Part shown: positions 45,827-55,431 of the stretch, one piece after another
How the letters are laid out: each line of letters starts with the position of its first letter
Position numbering within the stretch: the stretch's first letter is position 1
Origin: Planctomycetota bacterium
GTDB taxonomy: Bacteria; Planctomycetota; PUPC01; JACPCR01
Reading direction: 5' to 3'
Assembly: GCA_027625095.1 (NCBI GenBank)
Contig: JAQBXN010000009.1
Coordinates: 46,747-110,746 of the forward strand
DNA length: 64,000 nucleotides
Notes under the pieces: model-generated
The model's database searches: none
What the model saw: only the letters and a program-made list of their open reading frames with translations
What the model was told of the DNA's origin: nothing
Program-made: the position numbers and the translations under genes

Positions 45827-47907
45827 TGCGATTCTTCGTGGGCGAGCCGATTCTGCTTACTCTCCTTCCAGCGATATATCTGGTTCTAATGCTGTTTGGT
45901 CTGAGCAAAAGATTCCGGGTTTATCCCTTCATATTGCTTTGCATTCTGGGGCTGCTTCGACCCTATATTGGTTATCTTCCAGATGATTGGAACGCTGAGG
46001 CAGCGGACAGGAAGACAAGTGAGCCCATGCCAGTCAGCGGTGACTCAGCCAGCCGTAAGCCTGTAATCGCCCGCTTGCACAGTAACACACTGCATGTGGG
46101 TGACTCTTTGGTTATTGACGTTCAAGTCAGCGCTGTGGATAAACGCGCGGTTGCGGTCTTCCTTGGCGACCGAAGGGTGCATGAAGAGACGGTCACTCCA
46201 TCCAAAACTGGTTGGTTTCGCCGCATCCGGACTCGCGTAAAGAATCCAGGGCTGACTAATTTGAGCTTGACTTGTCTTGGTGTGGAAGACGAATTCCGGG
46301 TGAGCCTGCCCGTCCTCGTGATAGAGAAAAGCAAAGTGCTGGTGGTAGCCCATGACAGGCGGGAGGCCGAAACGCTGGTGTCTTCGCTCGAACACGACGA
46401 CATTCAGGTAAACGTTGAACCACCTTCAGACTTTCCTGATGATTCATCAAGATTGGAACAATTCGGATGCATTCTGATTTATGACGTACCGAACGTTTTC
46501 GAGCAGTCGCAATTGCAGTCACTTGCAGATTTTGTTGATGGTGGTGGTGGGTTGGTGGTTATCGCGGGGCCGAAACTGTTCAGCGTTGGGGCATACGCTG
46601 GCAGTGAATTCGCCCGCCTGTTACCGGTGACGCCTGACATTCCAAAGCAGATCGAAAAGTACGAGATCGCGCTCGGGCTGATTATGGATACCTCGGGGTC
46701 GATGGCGGAGGCTGATGGGGGATTCCGAAAAATTGATCTGGCTCGTGAAGCTGCTTTGGCATCCGCCTTTGAGCTTCAAGAAGGCAAAGACAAGATAGGT
46801 ATTCTTGCATTCGCCGGTAAAGCCGACTGGATCGCCGAACTCGCCGACCTGGATGAATCGTCTCTACCGGCCAAGCTCGCCCAACTGCAACCTGGCGGCG
46901 AAACGGATCTGATGAGCGGGCTTATCAAGATGCGCCTCGCCATGGAGGCCAGCAGTGCGCGCATCCGCCACGTTCTGGTTCTCAGTGATGGTTTGACTGC
47001 CGGAAAGGCTTCAGACTTTCAGGCGATAGCCCGTCGTTTCGCCAGCTCAGGCGTCACCCTGTCTGCGATTAGCCTTGGCTCAGGTGGCAACGATCATCTT
47101 CTCAATATGTTGGCGAGAGAGGGAGGCGGCCAGTTCTACAATATCGGTAGAGCTTCTGAACTGGTGAAGGTTTTCACACAAGACACTCGCATGCATACGA
47201 GGTCGGGTCTTATAGAGCAGCCCGTAAAGGTTGCTATTGGGAGGCCGCCGGCATGGGCAGATGGAATATCCTTCGAAAATCTGCCGCCACTGCTCGGGAT
47301 GGTCGCTTCGGCGCCCAAGAAGAATTCGGTGGTGCATATCAAAGCGGAAAATGGGCTGCCACTCCTGAGTTCTTGTCGCCGCGGACTTGGGCAGGTATTC
47401 CTTTTTTCTTCGGACGCTGGGGATCGGTACGCCCGTCTCTGGGTAGATGGCTGGCCTGACTTTGGTCCATTCTGGGCGCAGTTGGTCAGGTACGCTTCTA
47501 AAGGCACCACTGCCGACTATCGTCCCGAGTATGTCTCAACGTCCTGGGGGCGAGGCATTCTTATCAGGAACGTTCCTCAAGACGCCCGGCCGCCTTCGTT
47601 CGTTTCGATTTCCGATGCTGAAAAGAATCAGGTCGGTGTGTGCAACGTTGTTCATACACTTCTAGACGGAAGCCTATGGGCTCCTCTCAGACGTGATCTG
47701 GAGGAGGGCAACTATGTATGTTCAATCGGGGAAGCATCGCCACGCCCACTGAAGGTTGCCAGGAGCGAAACTGAGTATCAAGAAATGACGCACGTCCGGG
47801 AACAACCTGTCTGGCCGCTCCCTCCGTACCGGGTTATTGAGCTGGCCCCTTTGTGCTTCATGCTGGCGGCGGCTGCTTATGTATTGGAGAGAGTTTCTTC
47901 AAAGTGA
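45826..47907 (+). CDS. VWA membrane protein with GATase-like domain
   Basis: Protein of 693 residues, start at ATG 45826 in a TGATG overlap. N-terminal membrane helices (LLTLLPAIYLVLMLFG and YPFILLCILGLL) precede a beta domain of about 140 residues, then a class-I GATase-like segment (VLVVAHDRREAETLV, CILIYDVPNVFEQSQLQSLADFVDGGGGLVVIAG). From about residue 284 a VWA domain carries MIDAS DTSGSMAE and SDGLTAG. A last helix (PLCFMLAAAAYVLERV) ends the protein. Similar VWA/GATase proteins occur in planctomycete MoxR-BatA operons. Last gene of the run. Confidence 0.85.
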   Translation: MRFFVGEPILLTLLPAIYLVLMLFGLSKRFRVYPFILLCILGLLRPYIGYLPDDWNAEAADRKTSEPMPVSGDSASRKPVIARLHSNTLHVGDSLVIDVQVSAVDKRAVAVFLGDRRVHEETVTPSKTGWFRRIRTRVKNPGLTNLSLTCLGVEDEFRVSLPVLVIEKSKVLVVAHDRREAETLVSSLEHDDIQVNVEPPSDFPDDSSRLEQFGCILIYDVPNVFEQSQLQSLADFVDGGGGLVVIAGPKLFSVGAYAGSEFARLLPVTPDIPKQIEKYEIALGLIMDTSGSMAEADGGFRKIDLAREAALASAFELQEGKDKIGILAFAGKADWIAELADLDESSLPAKLAQLQPGGETDLMSGLIKMRLAMEASSARIRHVLVLSDGLTAGKASDFQAIARRFASSGVTLSAISLGSGGNDHLLNMLAREGGGQFYNIGRASELVKVFTQDTRMHTRSGLIEQPVKVAIGRPPAWADGISFENLPPLLGMVASAPKKNSVVHIKAENGLPLLSSCRRGLGQVFLFSSDAGDRYARLWVDGWPDFGPFWAQLVRYASKGTTADYRPEYVSTSWGRGILIRNVPQDARPPSFVSISDAEKNQVGVCNVVHTLLDGSLWAPLRRDLEEGNYVCSIGEASPRPLKVARSETEYQEMTHVREQPVWPLPPYRVIELAPLCFMLAAAAYVLERVSSK

Positions 47908-48004
47908 TCAAAAGTGCGCGGCGAAGACAAAGACGAAGAAAAGGTCAGCAGACCCGCAGACAGTAAAGGGGCCTGGGAGATCTTCTGGCCGCCGGCTTTG
48001 GGAT

Positions 48005-49813
48005 TTATCCAGCGAAATCCGGAAACTCGTAAGTCGGTTTGTTCGCAAACCGTTTCATGCCTAAATGCAGTCGAATTTCGGTGCCCGGCGGCAGTTCAAC
48101 AGTAAACGCGTTGGAATCGATGCTCTTGTTTTCAGTGAGCTGTTCGCCCTCGACGACTTCCGATCGAGTGAATTGATGCTCTCCAAACGCGCCGGCCTGG
48201 AGGGTAACAGTGCGGCCCTGATTCAGATTTGTGTTCACCAGTTGAACCGCCGCGGCATCTGAGGTCACGGAGTCCACGAAGGCAGCGACATCCTGCGGCA
48301 GGCCCGGGCGAGCCTGTTCAGGATCGAAATAACGGATACGGGCGTGCATCAGGCCGCCGTGATAGATGGGGCTCGGCGAACCCATACTCATTTGAAGGAG
48401 ACCTTCCGGAATGACGGGATTGATGTTCTGCCAGTGGTGGACATCCCACTCCTCCGGCTTCCATTCATCTTTTCTGATTTCATCAAGTCGATGATTCATC
48501 CAGGCAAGGGTGGTTTCGACCGCGTCCTGGGCATAGGTGTCTGACTTGCCTAACATCGCAGCCAGCCAGTGCTGGGGGCTGTGTGTGCCAGCTTTGTAAA
48601 ACGTGCTGCTCTTCGGCCACTGTCCGATGGGGCCGCATCTTTCTTCGATGCGCCTTAGATCCTCCTCATCCTGAGACAAATTATAGAGATGAATGTAGTG
48701 GTTGGGATGCGGACGTCCATAGCCGTACCAGCCGTTCGCCGCATATTTGGAAGGAGCTTTTTGGACGCCGTCCTCCTCTATGCGGTGCGACCACAGCATG
48801 TCCAACTGTGAACGCGGCAAGTCGAGATGCGAGAGGTCACCGGTGAGCAGGGCGGCGTTTTGAGCCCCAATTAGAAGAGCTTCGCAAACAATGTGTGCTC
48901 CGTGCGGCCATCGCCAACCGTAATACCCGCCCCACCAGTTTCCGTTCATACGTTCGCCGATTTGGCCTGAAGGACCGATGTTGTCGGGGGTGATCCCTCC
49001 GTTCTGGTCCGTTCGCTCCTGCCAGGCAGTCACGTAATCGGCCACATGCCGGCGATACTTTTCTTCGCCGGTCAGCATGAAGCTGTTCCCGATGAGACTG
49101 GTCGAATTGAGATTGAGGGGCACGTCGCCAGGCACCATACGTGCGTTCATTGTCTTTAAGATTTCCGCAAAGACAGCGTCGTTATCCCAGTCCAGTGCAG
49201 CAGTAGGGTCTTCGAGTTCGTGGCCGGGGACATCTTCATAAGGTGCGGGGTAATGAGCCAGCACCGGGCGATGGGTAGACCAGTCGTCTGCGGTCATTTC
49301 AAAGCAAGGCCCACGACTGCCATTGATCGGTGAACGCATCATACGCAATGCTGGATCGTAATTGGGGACTTCGGGATCTTCGCCGGTATACATTCTGGAA
49401 AAACGGTCGGCACGCTTGAGATTTTCAGCGTGCTTTGGATCTGACATGCAGAGGTAATGAAAGTAAGTGCCACTTTCGCCGTGATGCATCCAGTCGTAGT
49501 AGCCATCGTATTCGTTATGGATTTGGCCGTATTCTGTGAACTGGCGAGTTACGGCCTCCCACAGTCGCTGTCCCTCGGAGAGGAGGTTTTCTGATCCGCC
49601 GATGAGGTAGAGCATTGGAAAGCTGAGAAAGCTCTCGTAGCCGTCATCTGAGCCGTCCATTCCAGGCCATTCATCGCGCCAGATCAGCGTGCCATCTTCA
49701 TGAGTGTATTTTCGAACAAATTCGATAGCTGCCTGGTTCATCTGCTCGATGAGATACCGCTGCATGATTGCCCAACGGGGTTGCAAGGAACGTTTTTTTG
49801 CTTGGATTGTCAT
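48005..49813 (-). CDS. Predicted alpha/alpha-toroid carbohydrate-active protein, unknown
   Basis: Protein of 602 residues; ATG 49813 is preferred because the upstream part of the open frame is low-complexity and the protein-like sequence begins there. No signal peptide. It contains repeated Trp/Asp/His-rich helices (TLIWRDEWPGMDGSDDGYES, NWWGGYYGWRWPHGAH, NGWYGYGRPHPNHYIH), a pattern seen in alpha/alpha-barrel glycosidases and lyases, and a beta-sandwich-like C-terminal 90 residues. No family can be named with confidence. It is on the strand opposite the MoxR operon and downstream of the beta-lactamase-like gene. Confidence 0.65.
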   Translation of the reverse strand: MTIQAKKRSLQPRWAIMQRYLIEQMNQAAIEFVRKYTHEDGTLIWRDEWPGMDGSDDGYESFLSFPMLYLIGGSENLLSEGQRLWEAVTRQFTEYGQIHNEYDGYYDWMHHGESGTYFHYLCMSDPKHAENLKRADRFSRMYTGEDPEVPNYDPALRMMRSPINGSRGPCFEMTADDWSTHRPVLAHYPAPYEDVPGHELEDPTAALDWDNDAVFAEILKTMNARMVPGDVPLNLNSTSLIGNSFMLTGEEKYRRHVADYVTAWQERTDQNGGITPDNIGPSGQIGERMNGNWWGGYYGWRWPHGAHIVCEALLIGAQNAALLTGDLSHLDLPRSQLDMLWSHRIEEDGVQKAPSKYAANGWYGYGRPHPNHYIHLYNLSQDEEDLRRIEERCGPIGQWPKSSTFYKAGTHSPQHWLAAMLGKSDTYAQDAVETTLAWMNHRLDEIRKDEWKPEEWDVHHWQNINPVIPEGLLQMSMGSPSPIYHGGLMHARIRYFDPEQARPGLPQDVAAFVDSVTSDAAAVQLVNTNLNQGRTVTLQAGAFGEHQFTRSEVVEGEQLTENKSIDSNAFTVELPPGTEIRLHLGMKRFANKPTYEFPDFAG

Positions 49814-49840
49814 TGGAGGTTGGTGTAGGTGAAGAGGGGT

Positions 49841-49915
49841 TCCCAAGGATTCGGACAGACGAGGAGGAAGAAGAAGGACAAGGCGGGAAGAGGGAATCCC
49901 AGGAATTCGGACAGA
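49841..49915. repeat. Direct repeats TCCCAAGGATTCGGACAGA, upstream leader
   Basis: TCCCAAGGATTCGGACAGA (49841-49859) and TCCCAGGAATTCGGACAGA (49897-49915) are two near-identical copies 56 bases apart upstream of the alpha-toroid gene. A third relative, AAGGATTTGGAGAGACGAGGA, lies at 51134-51154 upstream of the serine hydrolase gene. Role unknown; a shared leader or dispersed repeat is possible. Confidence 0.5.
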
Positions 49916-49986
49916 TACTTCGAAAATGGGGGAGTTGTGTCGCTTCGAAAGGCATGTGGGTGCTTGTAATTGCAGGCTGCGTTTCG

Positions 49987-51105
49987 TCAATCAACCAGCG
50001 AACTGGCGACGGCATTGCTGATTACGCCCAACTCCCTTTCGATGGTTGGCTGGTTTGTAAATATGGAACAGAAGAGACCTGTTGCCGGATCTGCCCAGAC
50101 CGAAGTACCAGAAGCTCCGCCGTGCCCGAAGGCCCGGGTAGAAAGCAGATCACCAAAGTAGCTCGACCACCCCACCCGGGGTTTCATCCAGCCAAGTCCC
50201 CAACTATTCCCCCGTCGTTCGGGGTCGGGGAGAGCAGGCAGTGAGGGCAGATGATTACGGATCATCAAATCAGCCGTCGCTGGTGAAAGAATCCGCGCGC
50301 CCTCAAGTTCCCCACCGTTCAGCATCATTTGCAGAAGCCGGCAGTAGTCCCCGACATTCGAGAACATTCCGCCCCACGGTACTCCGAGTTTATGCCAATA
50401 TTCGGAATTCCAGTTCCAGTCGAGCCCAACCGCGCTGTCCGGAAGGCGAACATCCGAGATGCGAGCGGGATCTTCATCGCGGCGTCCAAGAAAGGAGTCT
50501 TTCATGCCAAGTGGACTGAAAACCTCATCCGCCAGGAAATCCTGGAGTGACATGCCCGACACTCGCCGTGCGATTTCCGCCAGGAGCATAATACCCATGC
50601 TCTGATATTGGACTCTCGTGCCGGTGGGAAACTCGAGCGGCACTTTGTAAATGCCCTCCAGAAAACTATCCAGGCTGGCATGTGCCGCCCTCAGCTCGGC
50701 ATTGTTGGGCAACATGTCCGGCAGGCCGGACGTATGAGTCAGCAGGTGGATGAGGCGTATGTCCTTTTTGTCTTCCGTTAGTTCGGGAAGGAAATGATCC
50801 GCACGCTGGTCGAGCGTGAGGAGTCCTCGCTCCAGGAGCATGGCGATGGCGATGCAGGTGAGCGGTTTGGTCGGCGAAGCGATCAGGAAAATGGTATCGG
50901 GGTGGACTTTGGCACCCGCATCATCCAATCGCATCCTGCCGAAAGCGGCGGGAGGAAGCGACCGTAAATTCCTTCCAATCTTGATGCAGGCGCCTGTGAA
51001 CTGGCCGCTGGTAACAAAAGACTCCAGGAGGCTGAGTGCCTTTTGAAAGCGATCAGGACAGAGGCCGATTTCGGATGCGAGTTCGAGATGAGGGTAAGTG
51101 GTCAT
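49987..51105 (-). CDS. Beta-lactamase-fold serine hydrolase
   Basis: Protein of 372 residues of the beta-lactamase/D-aminopeptidase/esterase family (class C fold). The nucleophile motif SPTK (SxxK) is in FLIASPTKPLTCIA, the second motif is YQSM, and the third region is HGGASGT. The LLTHTSGLPDM segment is typical of esterase-like members. There is no signal peptide, so it is probably cytoplasmic and acts as an esterase or peptidase, not as a drug resistance enzyme. It precedes the alpha-toroid gene on the same strand and shares a related upstream repeat. Confidence 0.85.
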   Translation of the reverse strand: MTTYPHLELASEIGLCPDRFQKALSLLESFVTSGQFTGACIKIGRNLRSLPPAAFGRMRLDDAGAKVHPDTIFLIASPTKPLTCIAIAMLLERGLLTLDQRADHFLPELTEDKKDIRLIHLLTHTSGLPDMLPNNAELRAAHASLDSFLEGIYKVPLEFPTGTRVQYQSMGIMLLAEIARRVSGMSLQDFLADEVFSPLGMKDSFLGRRDEDPARISDVRLPDSAVGLDWNWNSEYWHKLGVPWGGMFSNVGDYCRLLQMMLNGGELEGARILSPATADLMIRNHLPSLPALPDPERRGNSWGLGWMKPRVGWSSYFGDLLSTRAFGHGGASGTSVWADPATGLFCSIFTNQPTIERELGVISNAVASSLVD

Positions 51106-51194
51106 GTTTTGGGGAAGTAAAGGAGGATCTCACAAGGATTTGGAGAGACGAGGAATCAGAAAAACAAGGTTTTCAGAGAACCAGATAACGCGGC

Positions 51195-52130
51195 CTACGA
51201 ACTTTGGATCAATGGTCTCAGATCATCATTCATTTTTTTTGTCGCCGCGACAACGGCTTCTTCCCATCTGGCATCACCGAACTTTTCTTTCCATGGCCCC
51301 TGCGAGTGCGCAAATATGATGGAGCGGGAAGCGTTGACGACGGCCCCGAGTCCGTCACCGTTAAAGCTTGGTCTCACATCTTCCGCGCTTCCGCCCTGGG
51401 CGCCATAGCCGGGAACAAGAAATGGAGTCTGTGGCATCAGCGCCCGCAAGAACGCTGCCTCCTGTGGATAGGTGGCGCCAACGACCGCCCCGATGCTGCT
51501 GTAACCGGATTCACCGATGAGTTCCTGCCCCCATTCTTTGACTTTTTCCGCAACATGTTCAAACACGACCTTGCCCTCGTGTTTCAGATCCTGGAACTCG
51601 CCCGCACTCGGATTGCTGGTGCGCACAAGAATAAACAATCCTTTTCCGTTGACTTTGGCCGCTTCAATAAAGGGTTTCACACCATCGCTGCCGAGATAGG
51701 GGTTAACGGTCACCGCATCGGCTTCAAAGCCGGGCGGGCCGCTTCCATCCACCGGGCCCAGGAACGCATCCGAGTATGCCTGGGCTGTTGAACCGATGTC
51801 GCTCCTTTTCACATCTGCGATCACCAGAAGCCCGAGGTCACTCGCCGCGGAACAGACATCCGCGTAGGCGGCCATGCCGGCGGGGCCGAGGCGTTCAAAG
51901 AAGGCGACCTGCGGCTTGACCGCGGGGACGAGCGGCGCAACAAGTTCGGCAATCCTGCACCCGAATTCGCGATAGGCGTCCGCGGCATCTTCAAGGGATT
52001 TCAAAGCATTGGGATATTTTCCAAGGATTACCGCAGGCAACTGTGAGAGGCGCGGGTCGATCCCAACTACGCTACATGACTGTTTCTTTCTGATGAGGGC
52101 GTTAAGCCGATCTGCAAAATTTGTTGGCAT
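51195..52130 (-). CDS. pyrF: Orotidine 5'-phosphate decarboxylase, type 2
   Basis: Protein of 311 residues; ATG 52130 has AAAGGAG six bases upstream. It decarboxylates OMP to UMP, the last step of pyrimidine synthesis. VVGIDPRLSQLP, the key catalytic Lys/Asp set VIADVKRSDIGSTA, VNPYLGSDGV and ALMPQTPFLVPGYGAQGG identify the larger PyrF subfamily (about 300 residues) used by many actinobacteria and planctomycetes. It stands alone without other pyr genes. The 340 bases beyond its start hold no supported gene; a palindrome ATACGTATTACGTAT lies at 52440-52454. Confidence 0.95.
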   Translation of the reverse strand: MPTNFADRLNALIRKKQSCSVVGIDPRLSQLPAVILGKYPNALKSLEDAADAYREFGCRIAELVAPLVPAVKPQVAFFERLGPAGMAAYADVCSAASDLGLLVIADVKRSDIGSTAQAYSDAFLGPVDGSGPPGFEADAVTVNPYLGSDGVKPFIEAAKVNGKGLFILVRTSNPSAGEFQDLKHEGKVVFEHVAEKVKEWGQELIGESGYSSIGAVVGATYPQEAAFLRALMPQTPFLVPGYGAQGGSAEDVRPSFNGDGLGAVVNASRSIIFAHSQGPWKEKFGDARWEEAVVAATKKMNDDLRPLIQSS

Positions 52131-52470
52131 ATATTCTCCTTTCAATCTCAGCAGGATATCCAGGCCGCACGGAAATTTTAAACAAGTAACAAGTAATGAG
52201 TAAGCTCAGACTTGGAACTCTGGTGTATCTGAATTCGGATCCTGGCCTACCGAGTGACGACCCCGATCTTTTTACACGGTTACAGTTGAGTTTCTTGTTT
52301 TCTTTGAAAGATTTTGGAGGGGTAAGCCTCATCACGCTAAGCCAATGCCATTTTGCATTCTTCTCCCTTCCCCATTCGTTGTTTCCTTGAATTCGTTGGA
52401 AGCACTTCTCTTCTCTTTGGTTGCGGCCTTACGGCTGCGATACGTATTACGTATGAGCGCCGCTCCCACA

Positions 52471-53157
52471 TCAATAGGCCCCTCTGCCACCGAGGACCAC
52501 CCACGGAGTTTTGGAGAGGATTTTCAAGTCGAGTGCGAGTGACCTTTTCTGGATGTATTGGAGATCCATTTCGATTTGGCCTTCGAGCTCTATCTCGGAT
52601 CGGCCGCTGACCTGCCAGATGCAGGTGAGACCGGGCTTGACGGCCAGGCGTTCCAACTGAAGAGGAGTGCAGTCTTCGAGCTCTTCAATGGGAAGTGGGC
52701 GTGGCCCAACAAGGCTCATGTGTCCCTGCAACACGTTGATCATTTGCGGGAATTCATCAATCGAAAAACGTCTCAGAAAACGCCCGATCGCGGTGATACG
52801 CGGGTCGTTCTTGAGCTTCACTCTCGGGCCCTGGAGATGAAGTTCCTTGCGCATTTGTGACTGCAGTTTCCCGGCGCCCTCGTGCATCGTACGAAATTTA
52901 TAACAGTAGAAGGGGTACCCCAAGTACCCCAGGCGTCGATGTCTGAACAGCACTTTGCCTCTGGAACTCAGCTTGATCATCATCGCCGCCAGCAGCATGA
53001 CCGGCCACGCCAGGCTGAGGAACAGGAGGGAACTGAAAATATCGAGGACGCGCACGGAAAAGTTGTACGCTAGGTGCGGCTCGGCGACCTCTGGAATTTT
53101 CAGGCCCGCGGCGAAATTGGCCGCGTATATGGATGAGTCAGTGGTATTCGGCGGCAT
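52471..53157 (-). CDS. Undecaprenyl-phosphate sugar phosphotransferase (Bac_transf)
   Basis: Protein of 228 residues from ATG 53157 (GTG 53193 is possible). One N-terminal membrane helix (VLDIFSSLLFLSLAWPVMLLAAM) is followed by the catalytic core of the WcaJ/PglC-type phosphoglycosyl transferases: KVLFRHRRLGYLG, FYCYKFRTMH, NDPRITAIGRFLRR, FSIDEFPQMINVLQGHMSLVGPRP and KPGLTCIWQVSGR. These enzymes start exopolysaccharide or O-antigen repeat units on a lipid carrier. The N-terminal multi-span domain of longer WbaP-like members is missing. No other polysaccharide genes adjoin it. Confidence 0.92.
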   Translation of the reverse strand: MPPNTTDSSIYAANFAAGLKIPEVAEPHLAYNFSVRVLDIFSSLLFLSLAWPVMLLAAMMIKLSSRGKVLFRHRRLGYLGYPFYCYKFRTMHEGAGKLQSQMRKELHLQGPRVKLKNDPRITAIGRFLRRFSIDEFPQMINVLQGHMSLVGPRPLPIEELEDCTPLQLERLAVKPGLTCIWQVSGRSEIELEGQIEMDLQYIQKRSLALDLKILSKTPWVVLGGRGAY

Positions 53158-53205
53158 TGCGTGCGGGAGGCGTCGTGCGTGGTACGGGGCCACTTGCAGA
53201 TTGGT

Positions 53206-54099
53206 TTATTCTTCCCGGACAGAAAACCGATACCCAGGAACGGTCTTTATTTTCGGGCCGTGCTCCCAATAACGGCGGAGCGACTGATCCTTCCAATCTC
53301 TGTCCAGGTTTTCCCAACTGAAATTATCCCCGAGCCAACTGAAGTGCGGCAGCATCCAGTCGGCGGTAACAGAGTGGCTGATTCCAACGTAGCGGTAATC
53401 GACGCTGAGTCTCAGCCGGTCGTATGTCTGGTTGGGCCTTGCGCCATGGATAGTCAGGGATTTAAAAAACAGCGCGTCCCCGGCTCGGTAATCGGTGGCC
53501 AGCCAACGTAAATCGGGATCTACATCCACGGTATTACCGCCCGGGCCCTGCGCGGCTCGAGTGGGAAGAATCCCGGCCTTATGGCTGCCTTCGAGGAGCA
53601 TCAGCCCTCCGACCTCTTCCGGTATGTCACCGAGCGGCGCCCAGCAGGAGATGGTTTCGAGAGAGCCCCGCACGTAATACCAGTCCTGATGCGGCTGAGT
53701 AATACGATCGTTGTCCCTTGGAAAAGCGATGCGGGCGATAGAGCGGGGAAGAGCAAATGCCTCTTCTTCGAAAACGCTCTCCATAACTCCAAGGGCCCCA
53801 GGATGGAGTTTCAAACGGTGGAACGCTTCCAGCTTGTTGAGTTTTTCATAGACCGGTTGCCACGGCGCCTGGCCTTCCAGGATGGGCTCGTGATCTGTGA
53901 TACCGTCCATCAGATTTGTATTGGTCTTGATCCAGCCGGCCTCATCGCACAGTTCGAGCGTCTGCCTGCGAAGAGTTAAAACGTCTTCTTCGGGGAAGAT
54001 TTCTCTGAAGAAGAGATAGCCGTCTTTGCGCAACCTGGCCCGGATTGCGGGTGGGTTATCAATGATGTCATTCGATTCGGTGAAGTGTTCAATTTGCAT
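53206..54099 (-). CDS. Phytanoyl-CoA dioxygenase (PhyH) family protein
   Basis: Protein of 297 residues; ATG 54099 follows AGGAA. It is the fourth PhyH-type Fe(II)/2-oxoglutarate dioxygenase of the window. The HxD motif is in TQPHQDWYYVRG, the SHKAG loop follows GGLMLLEGSH, and the distal His with Arg appears in TIHGARPNQTYDRLRLS. It sits between a sugar-transferase gene and a FIST-protein gene on the same strand. Its substrate is unknown; sequence divergence from the other three copies suggests different substrates. Confidence 0.9.
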   Translation of the reverse strand: MQIEHFTESNDIIDNPPAIRARLRKDGYLFFREIFPEEDVLTLRRQTLELCDEAGWIKTNTNLMDGITDHEPILEGQAPWQPVYEKLNKLEAFHRLKLHPGALGVMESVFEEEAFALPRSIARIAFPRDNDRITQPHQDWYYVRGSLETISCWAPLGDIPEEVGGLMLLEGSHKAGILPTRAAQGPGGNTVDVDPDLRWLATDYRAGDALFFKSLTIHGARPNQTYDRLRLSVDYRYVGISHSVTADWMLPHFSWLGDNFSWENLDRDWKDQSLRRYWEHGPKIKTVPGYRFSVREE

Positions 54100-54138
54100 G
54101 ACTGTTTCCTGACAAAAGTGATTCTGCATGCCTGCAGA

Positions 54139-55401
54139 TTATGACCGATCCTTTGATCGAAACATCGCCAGACTTGCAGTAAAGCCGTGAACGAAATTTT
54201 CTTTTCCAATCGGCCCGATCTCGCCCGCGGCGAAAAAGCCTGCAAGAGGCACGTGGCCCATAACTTCGGTGAATACACCTGCATCATGGCAGGGCCGGTC
54301 AAACATCCGTGTCCCCCGGCCATTGCAACTAAAGAGCAAGGCGCCCGCGGGACTTGCCCCCTCTGCACTTTCGATATCTTTCTCGAGGAGTTCACGCAGA
54401 TCCTCGTCCGCGCTGTCTGCATCGCGTACGTGGAACTGAATGGTCTGGCCGACCCGTACCTGATCGGCGATGGCAAGACCACCGGATTCCTTGTCTGCCC
54501 CAAGCACGTTCCGAATGAGGAAATCGCCGCGCTGGAAGTCTTCTTTGTATTCATCTACCACTCGCCCCACGTGGAGGCCGTTCCGCACCATGGACTGATC
54601 CAATTCACTGAGACCGGAATAGACTTCCTGAAATCGCTTCAGTGCCGGTTCGCCCGCCAGTTCGAAGATGAGATTTCCCCGCGCATTCGTTACCACGAAT
54701 GGCCGGCCAATAGGCCTGCAGCCCTGCGATACTACAGCCTGAATCTCGATGTCTCCTTCCAACACGATACCGACGATGCCCTCGTCGCGGATCTGGTCGT
54801 TGAAGAAGAGAAGATTCTCGCCCCGCCCGCCGGCACTTGGTACACCACCCAAAATCGCACTCCCCTTGTAGGTCTCGTTCAACCCCTCGAGGGTGTTCTT
54901 GAAGTCAGAAGTGAACGGCTCCGGCAGTACGATGAGGTAAGGTGCCTTATCGGGTAAAGCACCGATGCGCGTGGTCCAGTCGTTCAGATCGCTCGCGAGC
55001 GAGATTTCACCCATTCCCATGACAAAAGGGTGAACGTTCACATTTGGCATCTGCGCAAGCCATAGTGACACAGCGGGCGCTTGTTCGACTTCTTTGTTCG
55101 ATCCAATAATGCTCTCGCCGGTGCAACCAATAAGTGCACCAATCTCGGACATCTGGTGAATGCCCTCCAGCAGTTCGTGCGCGTCGGCCCTGTGGTGGGC
55201 GCTGATAAACAGGCATGCGAGATCTACAGGTTCCTTCGAACACCATGTGAGCCTGGTCTGGCTCTTCAAATCTTCAAGTGCCTCAGTTACCGTGTCGGCA
55301 GTTGAAAATGCAGATAAGAATTTCAAGGTATTGGGTCCAGTCTTGTTCAGGCAGGGTCGCCAAGCCCCCTTTGGCCCTGGCGAGGGAGCAAAAGATACCA
55401 T
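54139..55401 (-). CDS. FIST sensory domain protein
   Basis: Protein of about 420 residues. ATG 55401 is used here; TTG 55326 (just before KFLSAFSTADT) gives the usual family opening and may be the real start. The FIST N region shows LACLFISAHHRADAHELLEG and GCTGESIIGSNKEVEQ; the FIST_C region has QGCRPIGRPFVVTNARGNLIFELAG and GALLFSCNGRGTRMF, GFFAAGEIGPIG. FIST domains sense small ligands and are often fused to signalling outputs, but here no output domain is attached. It lies between the BNR_4 and PhyH genes, so ligand sensing linked to their substrate is possible. Confidence 0.88.
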   Translation of the reverse strand: MVSFAPSPGPKGAWRPCLNKTGPNTLKFLSAFSTADTVTEALEDLKSQTRLTWCSKEPVDLACLFISAHHRADAHELLEGIHQMSEIGALIGCTGESIIGSNKEVEQAPAVSLWLAQMPNVNVHPFVMGMGEISLASDLNDWTTRIGALPDKAPYLIVLPEPFTSDFKNTLEGLNETYKGSAILGGVPSAGGRGENLLFFNDQIRDEGIVGIVLEGDIEIQAVVSQGCRPIGRPFVVTNARGNLIFELAGEPALKRFQEVYSGLSELDQSMVRNGLHVGRVVDEYKEDFQRGDFLIRNVLGADKESGGLAIADQVRVGQTIQFHVRDADSADEDLRELLEKDIESAEGASPAGALLFSCNGRGTRMFDRPCHDAGVFTEVMGHVPLAGFFAAGEIGPIGKENFVHGFTASLAMFRSKDRS

Positions 55402-55431
55402 GTGGCCAAGGAACCGCCGACAGCACAAATT

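Noticed and set aside
49987..51105. Serine hydrolase as an antibiotic resistance beta-lactamase
   Set aside because: No signal peptide, motif YQSM rather than YxN with a KTG box, and esterase-like context argue for a general hydrolase.
52196..52390. Plus-strand frame upstream of pyrF
   Set aside because: Low-complexity, hydrophobic end, no ribosome site and no recognised family.
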